DNA from: JAHECW01 sp964641415
Lineage (GTDB): Bacteria > Acidobacteriota > Thermoanaerobaculia > Thermoanaerobaculales > Sulfomarinibacteraceae
DNA: 64,000 nucleotides
Assembly: GCA_964641415.1 (NCBI GenBank)
Contig: CAZXMW010000005.1
Location: 1 to 64,000 of the forward strand
Direction of reading: 5' to 3'
Below are positions 31,182 through 39,800 of the stretch, in pieces. The translations under genes were made by a program, and so were the position numbers. Within the stretch, counting starts at the first letter, position 1, and each line of letters begins with the position of its first letter. Below the pieces are notes generated by a model, which did not search any database, was not told where the DNA came from, and was given only the letters and a program-made list of their open reading frames with translations.

Positions 31182-33122
31182 TCATTGGCTCTTGCCCTTG
31201 AGGCGGTCGAGCGCCCGGTGGAGGCGCCACGCCTTGGTGCGCTCCATGGCCCCGATCAGCGCACCGAGCCGCTCGATTTCGGCGTGCAACCGCTCGATCT
31301 CGGACGCTCGTTCGTCGCACGCGATCTGCAGGGCCGTCTCCCGCTCGCCGAGACTCTCGACCTCCGTTCGAAGCTCCCCGATCAGCTGTTGGCGCTCGCC
31401 GATGGCGGCGTTGGCCGCGGCGAGGTCGGCGCCGTGCCGCCTGACCTCGGCGGTCAGGCGTTCGCGTTCGGCGCGCAATGCCTCGACCTCGCCGTTGAGG
31501 CGGTGAGAGGCGTCGGCCGCCGCCGCGTCGGCAGCGCGTACCTTCGCGATGTCGCGCCGCGCGGCGTTCGCCGCCTCGCCGGCGGTCACCGCCTCGGCGC
31601 GCAGGGTGTCGACGACCCGGGCGACGACCTCGGGCCCGATCAGGTCGGCGTGACGGCCGATGACCGCCGCCTTGAGGCGAAGGAAGTCCGCCCGACGGCG
31701 GGGGCTCTCGCCGAGCACATGGTGAGCAGCGCCCCGAAAGTGCCGGTACTCGGCGGTGACCCGAGGCAGGTGGTGGAACGGAACCAGCGCGGCGAGCCGG
31801 ATCAGGAAGTCCCAGTCCTCGAAGAACTCGAGCTCGGGGTCGAAGGGTCCCGCCCGGCGCGCCAAGGACAGGTCCATGATCAGGGTGTTGAACGGAATGT
31901 AGTTGTCGACGAGGAGCAGCTCGGGGTCGAAGTCTCTGCTGTACGGAAGTCGTCGTTCGACCTCGCTCCAGCCGCCCTCCGGGCCGAGCTCGTAGATGCC
32001 GACGGCGGCGTCGGTGTAGGCGACGCGGACGTCCGCCGCGGCCACCAGACCGACCAGGGTGGCGATGTGCTCGGGCTCGACGAGATCGTCGTCGTCGAGA
32101 AAGCAGAGATAGGCCCCGGTGGCCGCGTCGACCCCGGCGTTGGCGGCGGCGGCCCGGCCCAGGGTGCGGCCCGTTTCGACCCGGACGACCGGGAAGGGAA
32201 AGTCGGCCGGCACCGTGGGCTCGGCGCCGCCGTCGTTGACCAGGACGATCTCAAGCCGGCGGTAGCTGCTGGCGGAGAGACTTGCCAGAGCCTCGGCGAG
32301 CAGGTCCGGGCGGTCCTTGGTTCGGACGACGACGCTGACGGTCGGACCCGCGGTGTTTGCCGCGAGCTCGACCATTGCCCCGAGCCGACGTGCCAGCTCG
32401 GTCGGGCCCTGGGTCACGATGTCGTTCAGGCCGATCTCGCAGTAGGCCTCGGCGGCGACGGTGCCGGTCGGCAGCGACAGTGCCCGGAATCGGCGCATCC
32501 CGAGGGCAGCCTCTCGGTAGTTGTGCAGCTCGAGTTGGCTCGCGTGGGCCTCGATGGCGGCTGCCAGCCGGTCGAGCTCGTCGCTGACGTCGATCAGCAG
32601 GTTGGGATAGCTCGGGTGGTTGACCTCATAGAGCAGAATCCGGCACCCGGCCATGATCTCGTCGAGCTCGGTGCCGCCGCGCAGGGAGGTCAGGGCGAGA
32701 TGGAGGGCAGTGAAGGCCGCCCGGTGATCGGTGGTGATCTCGCAGGGCGACACCGACAGAATGAGGTCAGGACGAACGTCGCGGATCGCTCCGGAGGCCG
32801 TTTCGGCGGCGGTGTCCACCCAGGCGGCGAGCTCACCGTCAGGGATCGACAGGACCTCCATCCGGGAGATGCCCAGGACGCCGAGTCCCTGTCGGGCCTC
32901 GGCGCGGCGGCGCGCCCCATAACCCTCTCGGTCGGTGGTGACCTCGCTGCCCCCCGACGAATCGGTCAGGTAGACGATGCGGATGTCGGCGCCCCGGTCG
33001 GCGAGCTGGACGAGCAGACCGCCGCAGCCGAGGACCTCGTCGTCGAAGTGTGGGGCGAGCACCAGCACGCGTCGGGCGCCGACCGTCGTCGTGGTCGTCG
33101 GGGGCATCGGGTCGAGCTGCAT
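31182..33122 (-). CDS. LmbE/PIG-L deacetylase - GT2 glycosyltransferase fusion with coiled coil
   Basis: A 646-residue three-part protein. Residues 15-215 are an LmbE-like N-deacetylase with the zinc motif APHFDDEVLGCGG and the distal TDHRAAF His. Residues 265-480 are a GT-A family-2 glycosyltransferase (VSVVVRTKDRPDLLAEALAS, metal-binding CFLDDDDLVEPEH, later ELEFFEDWDFLIRL). Residues 510-645 form a long coiled coil (heptads in LTAEVRRHGADLAAANAAIG) ending in KAWRLHRALDRLK, seen at the end of other surface-glycan transferases. It probably adds and deacetylates an N-acetylhexosamine of a surface glycan, with the coiled coil setting assembly or chain length (inference). ATG 33122 is chosen because it begins just before conserved sequence; no strong ribosome site is seen. 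Confidence 0.88.
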   Translation of the reverse strand: MQLDPMPPTTTTTVGARRVLVLAPHFDDEVLGCGGLLVQLADRGADIRIVYLTDSSGGSEVTTDREGYGARRRAEARQGLGVLGISRMEVLSIPDGELAAWVDTAAETASGAIRDVRPDLILSVSPCEITTDHRAAFTALHLALTSLRGGTELDEIMAGCRILLYEVNHPSYPNLLIDVSDELDRLAAAIEAHASQLELHNYREAALGMRRFRALSLPTGTVAAEAYCEIGLNDIVTQGPTELARRLGAMVELAANTAGPTVSVVVRTKDRPDLLAEALASLSASSYRRLEIVLVNDGGAEPTVPADFPFPVVRVETGRTLGRAAAANAGVDAATGAYLCFLDDDDLVEPEHIATLVGLVAAADVRVAYTDAAVGIYELGPEGGWSEVERRLPYSRDFDPELLLVDNYIPFNTLIMDLSLARRAGPFDPELEFFEDWDFLIRLAALVPFHHLPRVTAEYRHFRGAAHHVLGESPRRRADFLRLKAAVIGRHADLIGPEVVARVVDTLRAEAVTAGEAANAARRDIAKVRAADAAAADASHRLNGEVEALRAERERLTAEVRRHGADLAAANAAIGERQQLIGELRTEVESLGERETALQIACDERASEIERLHAEIERLGALIGAMERTKAWRLHRALDRLKGKSQ

Positions 33123-33177
33123 CGTGGTTGAGATAGTACACCGCTTCGACGACCAACACGCGGGGGAACGCCGGTCA

Positions 33178-33338
33178 CCTGAGGTGAACGGTTCTGCCGG
33201 ATGAGATGTGCCGAGATCGTGATGGGCTGATGGTTGCCGAAAACGGAGGCATACCCTTCGACGTGTCGAGTCTTTTCGCAGCCATCCAGGGCGCAGGAAA
33301 TGTGGTGCAGATCGCCGGTGAGAATCGCTCATCTCAGG
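33178..33338 (+). repeat. Dispersed 160-bp element with terminal inverted repeats, copy 1
   Basis: It starts CCTGAGGTGAACGGTTCTGC and ends with GAATCGCTCATCTCAGG, whose complement CCTGAGATGAGCGATTC matches the left end, so the ends are inverted repeats of about 20 bp. The whole element is similar to 45950-46109 (about four fifths identical by eye). It lies in the divergent intergenic space between the LmbE-GT2 and GT-B genes. No credible protein is encoded. Confidence 0.85.
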
Positions 33339-33386
33339 TCTCTGCTACCATCCGCCCATGGTCGAGACCGTGGCCGGGAGGCGTCG

Positions 33387-34667
33387 GTGAGCCGGGTGTT
33401 CATGATCTGTCCGGAGCCCGTGCGACGGCTCACCGCAGGCGTCGGCACCCGCTTCGTCGCCATCGCGGGAGTGCTCGGTCAGTGCGGCCATGCGGTGACT
33501 CTGGCGATCCCGAATCCTGCCGACGAGGCCGAGGCGGTTCCGGAAGAGGTCACGGTCGTCACCGCCGAACCGGATCGCATCGGCGTCCAGGCCGACGGCC
33601 ACGACTGGGTGCTGATCCACGGCCACCTCGGCAACCACTACCTGGCGCAACGGGACGATCTGCCGGTGGTGGTCGACCTCTACGACCCGTTCCTGATCGA
33701 GAACCTGCACTACCACCACCAGCTCGGATTCGAGCCCTACCGAACGGATCATGCGACCTGGAAGCTGCAGCTCGGCCGTGGCGACTTCTTCCTGTGCTCA
33801 TCGTCGGACCAGCGCTACTTCTATCTCGGCTGGCTGGGCGCTCTGGGGCGGGTCAACCCGTCGATGGTCGATGACGATCCGACTCTGAACCGGCTGATCG
33901 CCGAGCTGCCCTTCGGCAGCCCGTCCGGCAACCCGCCGCCGAGGGCTCAGGCGTCAGATCTTCTGCCGGGTGTCGGCGCCGGCGCCACCGTGCTCTACTT
34001 CGGCGGCATCTACGACTGGTACGATCCCGAGCTGGTGCTCGAAGCTCTGCCGAGGATCCTCGAGCTGCGGCCCGACGCGATCGTGCTTTTCGTCGACCAC
34101 CCCCACCCGGAGGCGACGCCGCTTGCCGTCGCCGAACGGACGCGGGCCGAAGCCGAGCGCCGCGGCTGGCTCGGTACGACGGTCCGTTTCGAGCCCTGGC
34201 GCCCCTGGGATCGGCGCTTCGAGCTCGCTTCGGCGTCCGACCTCGCGGTGGTCACCCACCGGCCGGGGATCGAGACGGACCTCAGTCTTCGGACCCGCAT
34301 GGTCGACCTGTTGTGGCTCGGCCTGCCGGTGGTGGCGACGTCCGGCGGCGCCATGTCGGGGGTGGTCGAGACCATCGGCGCCGGTCGCGTGGTGCCGCCG
34401 GGCGATGATCGAGCGCTCGCCGACGCCGTGATCGAGCTGATCGTCGACGACGACCTGCGCCGCCGGGCCCGAACCGCCGGGCGCGAGTGGGCGGCCGGGC
34501 GGTGCTGGCGTGCGGTGTCTCGTCCGCTGCGCGAGTATGCCGCTGCCCCGTGGCGAGACCCGCACCGGGACCGGTTCGTCGATCTTTCGCCGGCGGCGAG
34601 CTCGGCAACGGAGCCGTGGCGCGTCCGGCTTGATCGTGCGCTGCGCCGCCGGGGCGGCCGGTCGTGA
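33387..34667 (+). CDS. GT-B glycosyltransferase (group 1-like)
   Basis: A 426-residue glycosyltransferase, probably for surface glycan synthesis. The N-terminal Rossmann half has VFMICPEPVRRLTAGVGTRF and a segment VDLYDPFLIENLHYH. The C-terminal donor half begins at LYFGGIYDWYDPELVLEALP and includes FEPWRPWDRRFELASASDLA, ends DLLWLGLPVVATSGGAMSG and VVPPGDDRALADAV, the arrangement of group-1 enzymes, though the classical E-x7-E is not clear. The GTG at 33387 is chosen because GGGAGG lies five bases before it. It overlaps the following GT2 gene by four bases. The dispersed 160-bp element ends 48 bases upstream. Confidence 0.85.
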   Translation: MSRVFMICPEPVRRLTAGVGTRFVAIAGVLGQCGHAVTLAIPNPADEAEAVPEEVTVVTAEPDRIGVQADGHDWVLIHGHLGNHYLAQRDDLPVVVDLYDPFLIENLHYHHQLGFEPYRTDHATWKLQLGRGDFFLCSSSDQRYFYLGWLGALGRVNPSMVDDDPTLNRLIAELPFGSPSGNPPPRAQASDLLPGVGAGATVLYFGGIYDWYDPELVLEALPRILELRPDAIVLFVDHPHPEATPLAVAERTRAEAERRGWLGTTVRFEPWRPWDRRFELASASDLAVVTHRPGIETDLSLRTRMVDLLWLGLPVVATSGGAMSGVVETIGAGRVVPPGDDRALADAVIELIVDDDLRRRARTAGREWAAGRCWRAVSRPLREYAAAPWRDPHRDRFVDLSPAASSATEPWRVRLDRALRRRGGRS

Positions 34668-35917
34668 CGGCAGCTTCAATCATCGTCGTGTCCCACGCCG
34701 GGCTCGACCATCTCGAGGACAGTCTGGGATCGTTGGCCGACGGACGGGTCCGCTCCGGCGCTCAGGTGGTGCTGGTCGACAACGGGTCGGCCCACGACTG
34801 CGACGAAACCGTGGCTCGGCGCTGGCCGTGGGCCGAGGTCGTCCGGTCCGAGGTCAACCTCGGCTTCGCCGGCGGCGTCGCCCTCGGCGTCGAGGCGGCA
34901 TCCGGCGACGTGCTGATTCTGCTCAACGACGATGCGGCGGCCGGCGACGGCCTGGTCGAGGCGCACGTCGAGGCCCTGGTCGACCACCCGCAGGCGGCGG
35001 TCTCGGCCGGTCGGCTCACCAGTTGGGACGGCGGCGGACACGATTTCGTCCGCGGTGTCGTCACCTTCGACGTGCACGCGTTCCAGCTCGGCCAGGGTTG
35101 GCCGCTCGACGAATTTTCGACCCCCTCGCGCGGCGAGCCGCTGGCTTTCCCGTGCGGCGGCAACATGGCGATCCGGCGGTCGGACTGGGACGCACTCGGT
35201 GGATTTGACCGCGACCTGTTCGCCTACTTCGAGGACGTTGACCTCGGCTGGCGCCTGTGGGCGTCGGACCGCGCCGTCGTTGCGGCGCCCGACGCCGTCG
35301 CCCGGCACCGCGGTGCGGCGACCTCGTCCCGGCTCGGCGATTTTCGCCGCGGCGTGCTCTTCGAGCGCAACGCCCTGCGGACCTTCTTCGCCTGCGCCGA
35401 CGACGAGCACCGCACTGCGCTCGCGCCGGCGGTGATCACGACGTTTTTCCACCGTCTGGCGGCGTACGCCGAGACCGACCCGGCGCTGCGTGGGTTGGCC
35501 GCCGACCCGTTCGGGCCGGTCCCGCCACCGCCGGGCCGGGCCGAGCGTTGGCGGCGACGGCTGCGCGAGCGAGGCGCGTTCGGCGCCGCGCGGCACCTGC
35601 TGTCGAGGATCGTCATGGGCCCCGGTGCCGGGGCGCCGACAGTCACGGACGGACACTTTCTCATGCAGCTGCGGGCGATGAGCGGGTTCTTCACCGGGCT
35701 CGACGACACGAGACGGCGGCGTCACGAGCTCGACCTGCTGCGCAGGGTGCCGGACCGCGCAATCCTGGAGCGCTTTCCACGGCTCGTGGTGCCGACCTAC
35801 CCGGGCGACGACCGGTGGTTCGCCTCCGGCGCCTTCGCCGATCTGCTGCCGGACGACTGGCCGATCGAGATGCGGCGTCTCGACGATGTGCTGCACCCGA
35901 GCATCGTGGGTGCGTGA
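34664..35917 (+). CDS. GT2 family glycosyltransferase
   Basis: A 417-residue GT-A fold glycosyltransferase, rhamnosyltransferase-like. Motifs in order are SIIVVSHAGLDHLEDSLGSL, VVLVDNGS, LGFAGGVALGVEAA, LILLNDDAA (metal-binding Asp pair), FPCGGNMAIRRSDWDALGGFD and FAYFEDVDLGWRL (catalytic ED). The C-terminal 150 residues are extra helical sequence including AMSGFFTGLDDTRRRRHELD. Translationally coupled to the upstream GT-B gene by a GTGA overlap, and followed nine bases later by a methyltransferase. These three genes look like one glycan-assembly operon. Confidence 0.92.
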   Translation: MTAASIIVVSHAGLDHLEDSLGSLADGRVRSGAQVVLVDNGSAHDCDETVARRWPWAEVVRSEVNLGFAGGVALGVEAASGDVLILLNDDAAAGDGLVEAHVEALVDHPQAAVSAGRLTSWDGGGHDFVRGVVTFDVHAFQLGQGWPLDEFSTPSRGEPLAFPCGGNMAIRRSDWDALGGFDRDLFAYFEDVDLGWRLWASDRAVVAAPDAVARHRGAATSSRLGDFRRGVLFERNALRTFFACADDEHRTALAPAVITTFFHRLAAYAETDPALRGLAADPFGPVPPPPGRAERWRRRLRERGAFGAARHLLSRIVMGPGAGAPTVTDGHFLMQLRAMSGFFTGLDDTRRRRHELDLLRRVPDRAILERFPRLVVPTYPGDDRWFASGAFADLLPDDWPIEMRRLDDVLHPSIVGA

Positions 35918-35926
35918 GACCGGCCG

Positions 35927-36775
35927 GTGACCACATCGGACCCCGGGCTCGAGCGACGCCGGCGCCACTTCGAGATCGAGCGCGAGCTCGCCGATCGGCT
36001 CCGAGCGGCGTCCGGAGCCGATCGACGGGAGCTGTATCCGGAGATCTACAGCGAGCTTTTCAGACGGATCGAGCTGCCGGATGACCGGTCGGCCCAGCGT
36101 GCCCAGGTCGGCCCGCTGCTGGAGCTTGCGGCACCGTTCGTCAGGCCGGACAGTCGATTCGCCGAGTTCGGCGCCGGCCGGTGCGATCTCAGCCGCGCCA
36201 TGGCCGGGCGGGTCGCCCGGGTCTGGGCGGTGGATGCGGTCGATCCAGGGCTGGCGCCGGGCGAGGTTCCGTCGGGCTTCGAGTTCGTCATTTCCGGGGC
36301 GGTGGGCGCCCGACTGCCTGCCGGCGGCATCGACCTCGCGCTGAGCTGCCACTTCGTCGAGCATCTCCACCCCGACGACCTGCCCGAGCATCTGGCGCAG
36401 GTCCGGGACCTGCTGTCCGACCGTGGCGTGTACATCGTGGTGACGCCGAACCGTATCTACGGACCGCACGACATCTCGCGCGGTTTCTCCGACCGGGCGC
36501 AGGGGCTTCACCTCCGGGAGTACTGCCACCACGACCTGGCCCGGGCCATGCGCCGGGCCGGCTTCGCCCGGGTCGGCGCCATCGGGAGGCCCGGAAGGCT
36601 ACCGAGCGTCGGGAGGCTGCTGGCGGCAGGCTCGGCCGAACGGGTGGTCGATGCTCTGCCGGGCACGTGGCGGCGGGCGCTGCTGGCGTCGGCGCCGCGC
36701 AGGCCGCCGTTCCGGCCCCTCGAGCAGGTCAAGCTCGCCGCCGTCAATCGAGCAGCGTCAGGGTCCGGCGGTTGA
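35927..36775 (+). CDS. SAM-dependent methyltransferase of glycan cluster
   Basis: A 282-residue class I methyltransferase. A helical N-terminal extension (about 1-60) precedes the SAM-binding domain with AEFGAGRCDLSRAMAGRV, VWAVDAVDP, LALSCHFVEHLHPDDLPEHL and YIVVTPNRIYGPHD, typical of Methyltransf_11/23. The context after two glycosyltransferases suggests methylation of a sugar or a chain-terminating cap, but a small-molecule role cannot be excluded. GTG start nine bases after the GT2 stop. Its own stop overlaps the TTG start of the lipoate ligase gene. Confidence 0.87.
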   Translation: MTTSDPGLERRRRHFEIERELADRLRAASGADRRELYPEIYSELFRRIELPDDRSAQRAQVGPLLELAAPFVRPDSRFAEFGAGRCDLSRAMAGRVARVWAVDAVDPGLAPGEVPSGFEFVISGAVGARLPAGGIDLALSCHFVEHLHPDDLPEHLAQVRDLLSDRGVYIVVTPNRIYGPHDISRGFSDRAQGLHLREYCHHDLARAMRRAGFARVGAIGRPGRLPSVGRLLAAGSAERVVDALPGTWRRALLASAPRRPPFRPLEQVKLAAVNRAASGSGG

Positions 36776-37533
36776 CGACGCCGGTCTTCGTCTCCGACGG
36801 TCCACCGAGCCGGGACCTGGCCTTCGAGGGCGACATGCTGGCCCGGGCGGCGGCCGGGACGCCGTCGCTGCTGACGACCTCGTGGCCGGGGCCGGTGGTC
36901 GTTCTCGGCTATGCCCAGCCGCCGACCGACGTCGATCTCGGGTGGTGCCGCGACCGCGCCATCCCGGTGCTGAGGCGCCTCAGCGGCGGTACCGGAGTGA
37001 TTCACAGACAGGATCTCGGGGTGGCGCTGGCGCTGCCCCGGGAGCACCCCTGGGCATCGGCCATCGTCGGGCTCTACGACCGATTCCTCGACGCGTTGGC
37101 GCCTGCTCTCGTCGAGGTCGGCAGCCGCGTCGAGCGGGTTGCACAACCGCGCCGGGCGGGCCGGGTACGGTCACCGATCTGCTTCGAGGATCAGCTGTCG
37201 GACACCCTGGTCGTCGACGGCCGCAAAGCGGTCGGCTGTTCTCAGACCCGCCGCAAGAACGCGGTGTTGATCCACGCGGCGATCATGCTCGGTCTCGACC
37301 CGTCGCTGTACGCCGGTGTTTTCGGTGTCGGTGAGGAGCGCGTCCGTCGCGGGCTGGCGCCCGCCCTCACAGGGGCCGAGATCGAGGACGTTTCGGACGC
37401 GGTGATCCGGCAGCTCGCAGAGCGTCTCGGTTGGACGCCGGCGGCGCCGGAGAAGCCGACCCCGTCGGCCGAGGAGCTGGCGCGGTACCGCCATGAACGC
37501 TGGTCGATGGTCCCGGATTGCGGAATGCGGTGA
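36772..37533 (+). CDS. Lipoate-protein ligase A family protein
   Basis: A 253-residue BPL/LplA/LipB-fold enzyme that attaches lipoate, or octanoate, to the lysine of lipoyl domains. Motifs are NxA-like RDLAFEGDMLARAA, VLGYAQPP, RRLSGGTGVIHRQDLGVAL (the RR-x-SGGG-x-V-x-H segment) and the catalytic lysine region DGRKAVGCSQTRRKNAVLIH. The start is inferred as TTG at 36772, overlapping the methyltransferase TGA in a TTGA, because no ATG or GTG is in frame just upstream. The size equals LplA without its accessory domain. It stands directly before a 2-oxoacid dehydrogenase operon whose E2 lipoyl domain is the obvious substrate. Confidence 0.86.
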   Translation: MTTPVFVSDGPPSRDLAFEGDMLARAAAGTPSLLTTSWPGPVVVLGYAQPPTDVDLGWCRDRAIPVLRRLSGGTGVIHRQDLGVALALPREHPWASAIVGLYDRFLDALAPALVEVGSRVERVAQPRRAGRVRSPICFEDQLSDTLVVDGRKAVGCSQTRRKNAVLIHAAIMLGLDPSLYAGVFGVGEERVRRGLAPALTGAEIEDVSDAVIRQLAERLGWTPAAPEKPTPSAEELARYRHERWSMVPDCGMR

Positions 37534-37663
37534 CAACCGCCCGAGTTTGATCTGATGCGGTCAAAACGGTGGCCACGGGTCGTGCCGCCTCCTTCTGCTG
37601 CGAAATAGCCACTCCACGAACCCTGTTCTCCACGAGGGAAAGCACGATCGGAAAGGCGAACGT

Positions 37664-38737
37664 ATGCCCCTTACGCAGGTCTACCACGCGGTCACCGAGC
37701 GGCTGGAGATTCTCGGGCCCGACGGCTCCGTCGACGAGGAACTGCTGCCGAAGCTCGAGGAGGATCGCGTCCGTTCGATCTACCTCGACATGATTCGGAT
37801 GCGCGCGATGGACGACAAGGCGCTCAAGCTCCAGCGTCAGGGACGGATGGGAACGTGGCCGCCGATCAAGGGCCAGGAGGCGATTCAGGCCGGCGTTGCC
37901 CAGGCCATGACCGACGACGACTGGTTGATCCCCGCCTTCCGCGAGCACGGCATCATGCTCCTGCGCGGCGTTCCGGCCCACCTGATCTACGCCTACTGGG
38001 CCGGCGACGAGCGCGGTTCGGCATTCCCCGAAGGCGTGCGGGTGTTCCCGGTTGCGGTGCCGGTGGGCAGTCAGTGGCAGCACGGAACCGGGGTCGGTCT
38101 GTCAATCAAGCTTCGCGGCGAGGATGCGGTGGCGGTGACCTTCGGCGGCGATGGTTCGACGTCGGAGGGCGACTTCCACGAGGCCATGAACTGCGCCGGC
38201 GTGTTCCAGGTGCCGTGCGTCTTCGTGATTCAGAACAACCAGTGGGCGATCTCGGTTCCTCTGCATCGGCAGACCGCGTCCAAAACTCTCGCCCAAAAGG
38301 CGCACGCCTACGGCATTCCGGGCATTCAGGTGGACGGCAATGACGTCTTCGCAGTGTTTGCCGCGGCGTCTGAAGCCATCGAGCGGGCGCGCAGCGGCAA
38401 CGGCCCGACCCTGATCGAGGCGGTGACCTATCGGATCGGCGACCACACCACCGCCGACGACGCGAGTCGCTATCGCGAGGATGAAGAGGTCGCCGAATGG
38501 TCCCGGCGCGATCCCATCGTGCGGCTCCGGGCGTTCATGGAGAGCCGCAGCTGGTGGGACGAGGCGCGCGAGGAGCAGGCCCAATCCGAGGCCCACGCGT
38601 GGGTCGACCAGGTGGTCGCCGACGCCGAGGCCATGCCGCCCCAAGATCCCGCCGACATCTTCACCCACATGTACGCCGATCTGCCGCCGCACCTTGCCGA
38701 GCAGATGGCCGAGGTGGTCGATCGGGAGGGGTCATGA
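37664..38737 (+). CDS. pdhA: 2-oxoacid (pyruvate-type) dehydrogenase E1 alpha
   Basis: Thiamine-diphosphate decarboxylase alpha chain, 357 residues. The sequence GRMGTWPPIKGQEAIQAGVA and WLIPAFREHGIMLLRG resemble PdhA of Gram-positive heterotetrameric pyruvate dehydrogenases. The thiamine-diphosphate motif GDGSTSEGDFHEAMN is at about residues 163-177, with the closing NN of IQNNQWAIS. A phosphorylation-loop-like segment YRIGDHTTADDASRY is present. A branched-chain 2-oxoacid role is possible. First gene of a four-gene operon; its TGA overlaps the ATG of the beta gene. The 130-base upstream region has no obvious promoter. GAAAGGCG precedes the ATG. Confidence 0.93.
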   Translation: MPLTQVYHAVTERLEILGPDGSVDEELLPKLEEDRVRSIYLDMIRMRAMDDKALKLQRQGRMGTWPPIKGQEAIQAGVAQAMTDDDWLIPAFREHGIMLLRGVPAHLIYAYWAGDERGSAFPEGVRVFPVAVPVGSQWQHGTGVGLSIKLRGEDAVAVTFGGDGSTSEGDFHEAMNCAGVFQVPCVFVIQNNQWAISVPLHRQTASKTLAQKAHAYGIPGIQVDGNDVFAVFAAASEAIERARSGNGPTLIEAVTYRIGDHTTADDASRYREDEEVAEWSRRDPIVRLRAFMESRSWWDEAREEQAQSEAHAWVDQVVADAEAMPPQDPADIFTHMYADLPPHLAEQMAEVVDREGS

Positions 38738-39759
38738 GCAATGCCGAGGTCCGCGCTGTGGAGGCGCAGCCGTCCGGCGCCACCGGGAAGCTGACCATCG
38801 CTCAGGCGGTGCGGGATGCCATGCGCGACGAGCTGCGCCGGGACGAGACGGTCGTCGTGCTCGGCGAAGACGTCGGGGTCGACGGCGGTGTGTTTCGCGC
38901 CACCGAAGGACTCATCGAAGAGTTCGGTCCCGAACGGGTCATCGACACCCCGCTCGCCGAGAGCGCCATCATCGGGATGTCGGTCGGCATGGCGGCCACC
39001 GGCATGCGGCCGGTGGCCGAAATCCAGTTCATGGGTTTCGTCTACCCGGCGGTCAACCAGTTGCTGGCCCACGCCTCCCGGATGCGCAACCGCACCCGCG
39101 GTGTGCTGTCGGTGCCCATGGTGGTGCGGATGCCCTACGGTGGCGGCATCCACCCGCCTGAGCACCACTCCGAGAGCTACGAGTCGATGTTTCTCAACAG
39201 TCCGGGCTTCAAGGTGGTGGTACCGTCCAACCCCTACGATGCCAAGGGGCTGCTCACCGCGGCGATCCGCGATCCTGATCCGGTGCTGTTCATGGAGCCG
39301 AAGCGGATCTACCGGGCGTTCCGTGACAGCGTTCCGACCGAGCCGTACACGGTGCCGCTCGGCGAGGCCGCTGTGGCCCGCGAGGGAGACGACGTGACCC
39401 TGATCTCCTGGGGAGCCATGGTGCGAGTCTGCCTCGATGCCGCCGACATGCTGGACCGCGAGGACGTCAGCGTCGAGGTCGTCGATCTGCGGACCCTCAA
39501 TCCCCTCGACCGGCCGACCGTGCTCGCCAGCGTCGAGAAGACCGGTCGGGCCGTGGTTGTCCACGAGGCGCCTCGCACCACCGGGTTCGGCGCCGAGATC
39601 GCCGCCCTGATCGGCGAGCACGCGCTGCTCCACCTGGTCGCTCCGGTCAAGCGGGTGACCGGCTACGATATCGTGTTTCCGCTCGCCAAGAACGAGAAGC
39701 TCTACCTGCCGACCCGCGATCGGATTGCCGGCGTGGTTCGCGAGACGCTGGAGTTTTAG
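38734..39759 (+). CDS. pdhB: 2-oxoacid (pyruvate-type) dehydrogenase E1 beta
   Basis: Beta chain of the heterotetrameric E1, 341 residues. Typical motifs are LTIAQAVRDAMRDELRRDE, VLGEDVGVDGGVFRATEGL, DTPLAESAIIGMSVGMA, VRMPYGGGIHPPEHHSESYE and EPKRIYR. With E1 alpha it decarboxylates the 2-oxoacid and reductively acylates the lipoyl group of E2. The start is the ATG in the ATGA overlap at 38734. An N-terminal extension of about 18 residues (SNAEVRAVEAQPSGATGK) precedes the conserved domain. The E2 gene starts 41 bases downstream. Confidence 0.94.
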   Translation: MSNAEVRAVEAQPSGATGKLTIAQAVRDAMRDELRRDETVVVLGEDVGVDGGVFRATEGLIEEFGPERVIDTPLAESAIIGMSVGMAATGMRPVAEIQFMGFVYPAVNQLLAHASRMRNRTRGVLSVPMVVRMPYGGGIHPPEHHSESYESMFLNSPGFKVVVPSNPYDAKGLLTAAIRDPDPVLFMEPKRIYRAFRDSVPTEPYTVPLGEAAVAREGDDVTLISWGAMVRVCLDAADMLDREDVSVEVVDLRTLNPLDRPTVLASVEKTGRAVVVHEAPRTTGFGAEIAALIGEHALLHLVAPVKRVTGYDIVFPLAKNEKLYLPTRDRIAGVVRETLEF

Positions 39760-39800
39760 CGGTCCCGGTGAGCGGCCGGGGACCGATCGAAAGGCAGACC

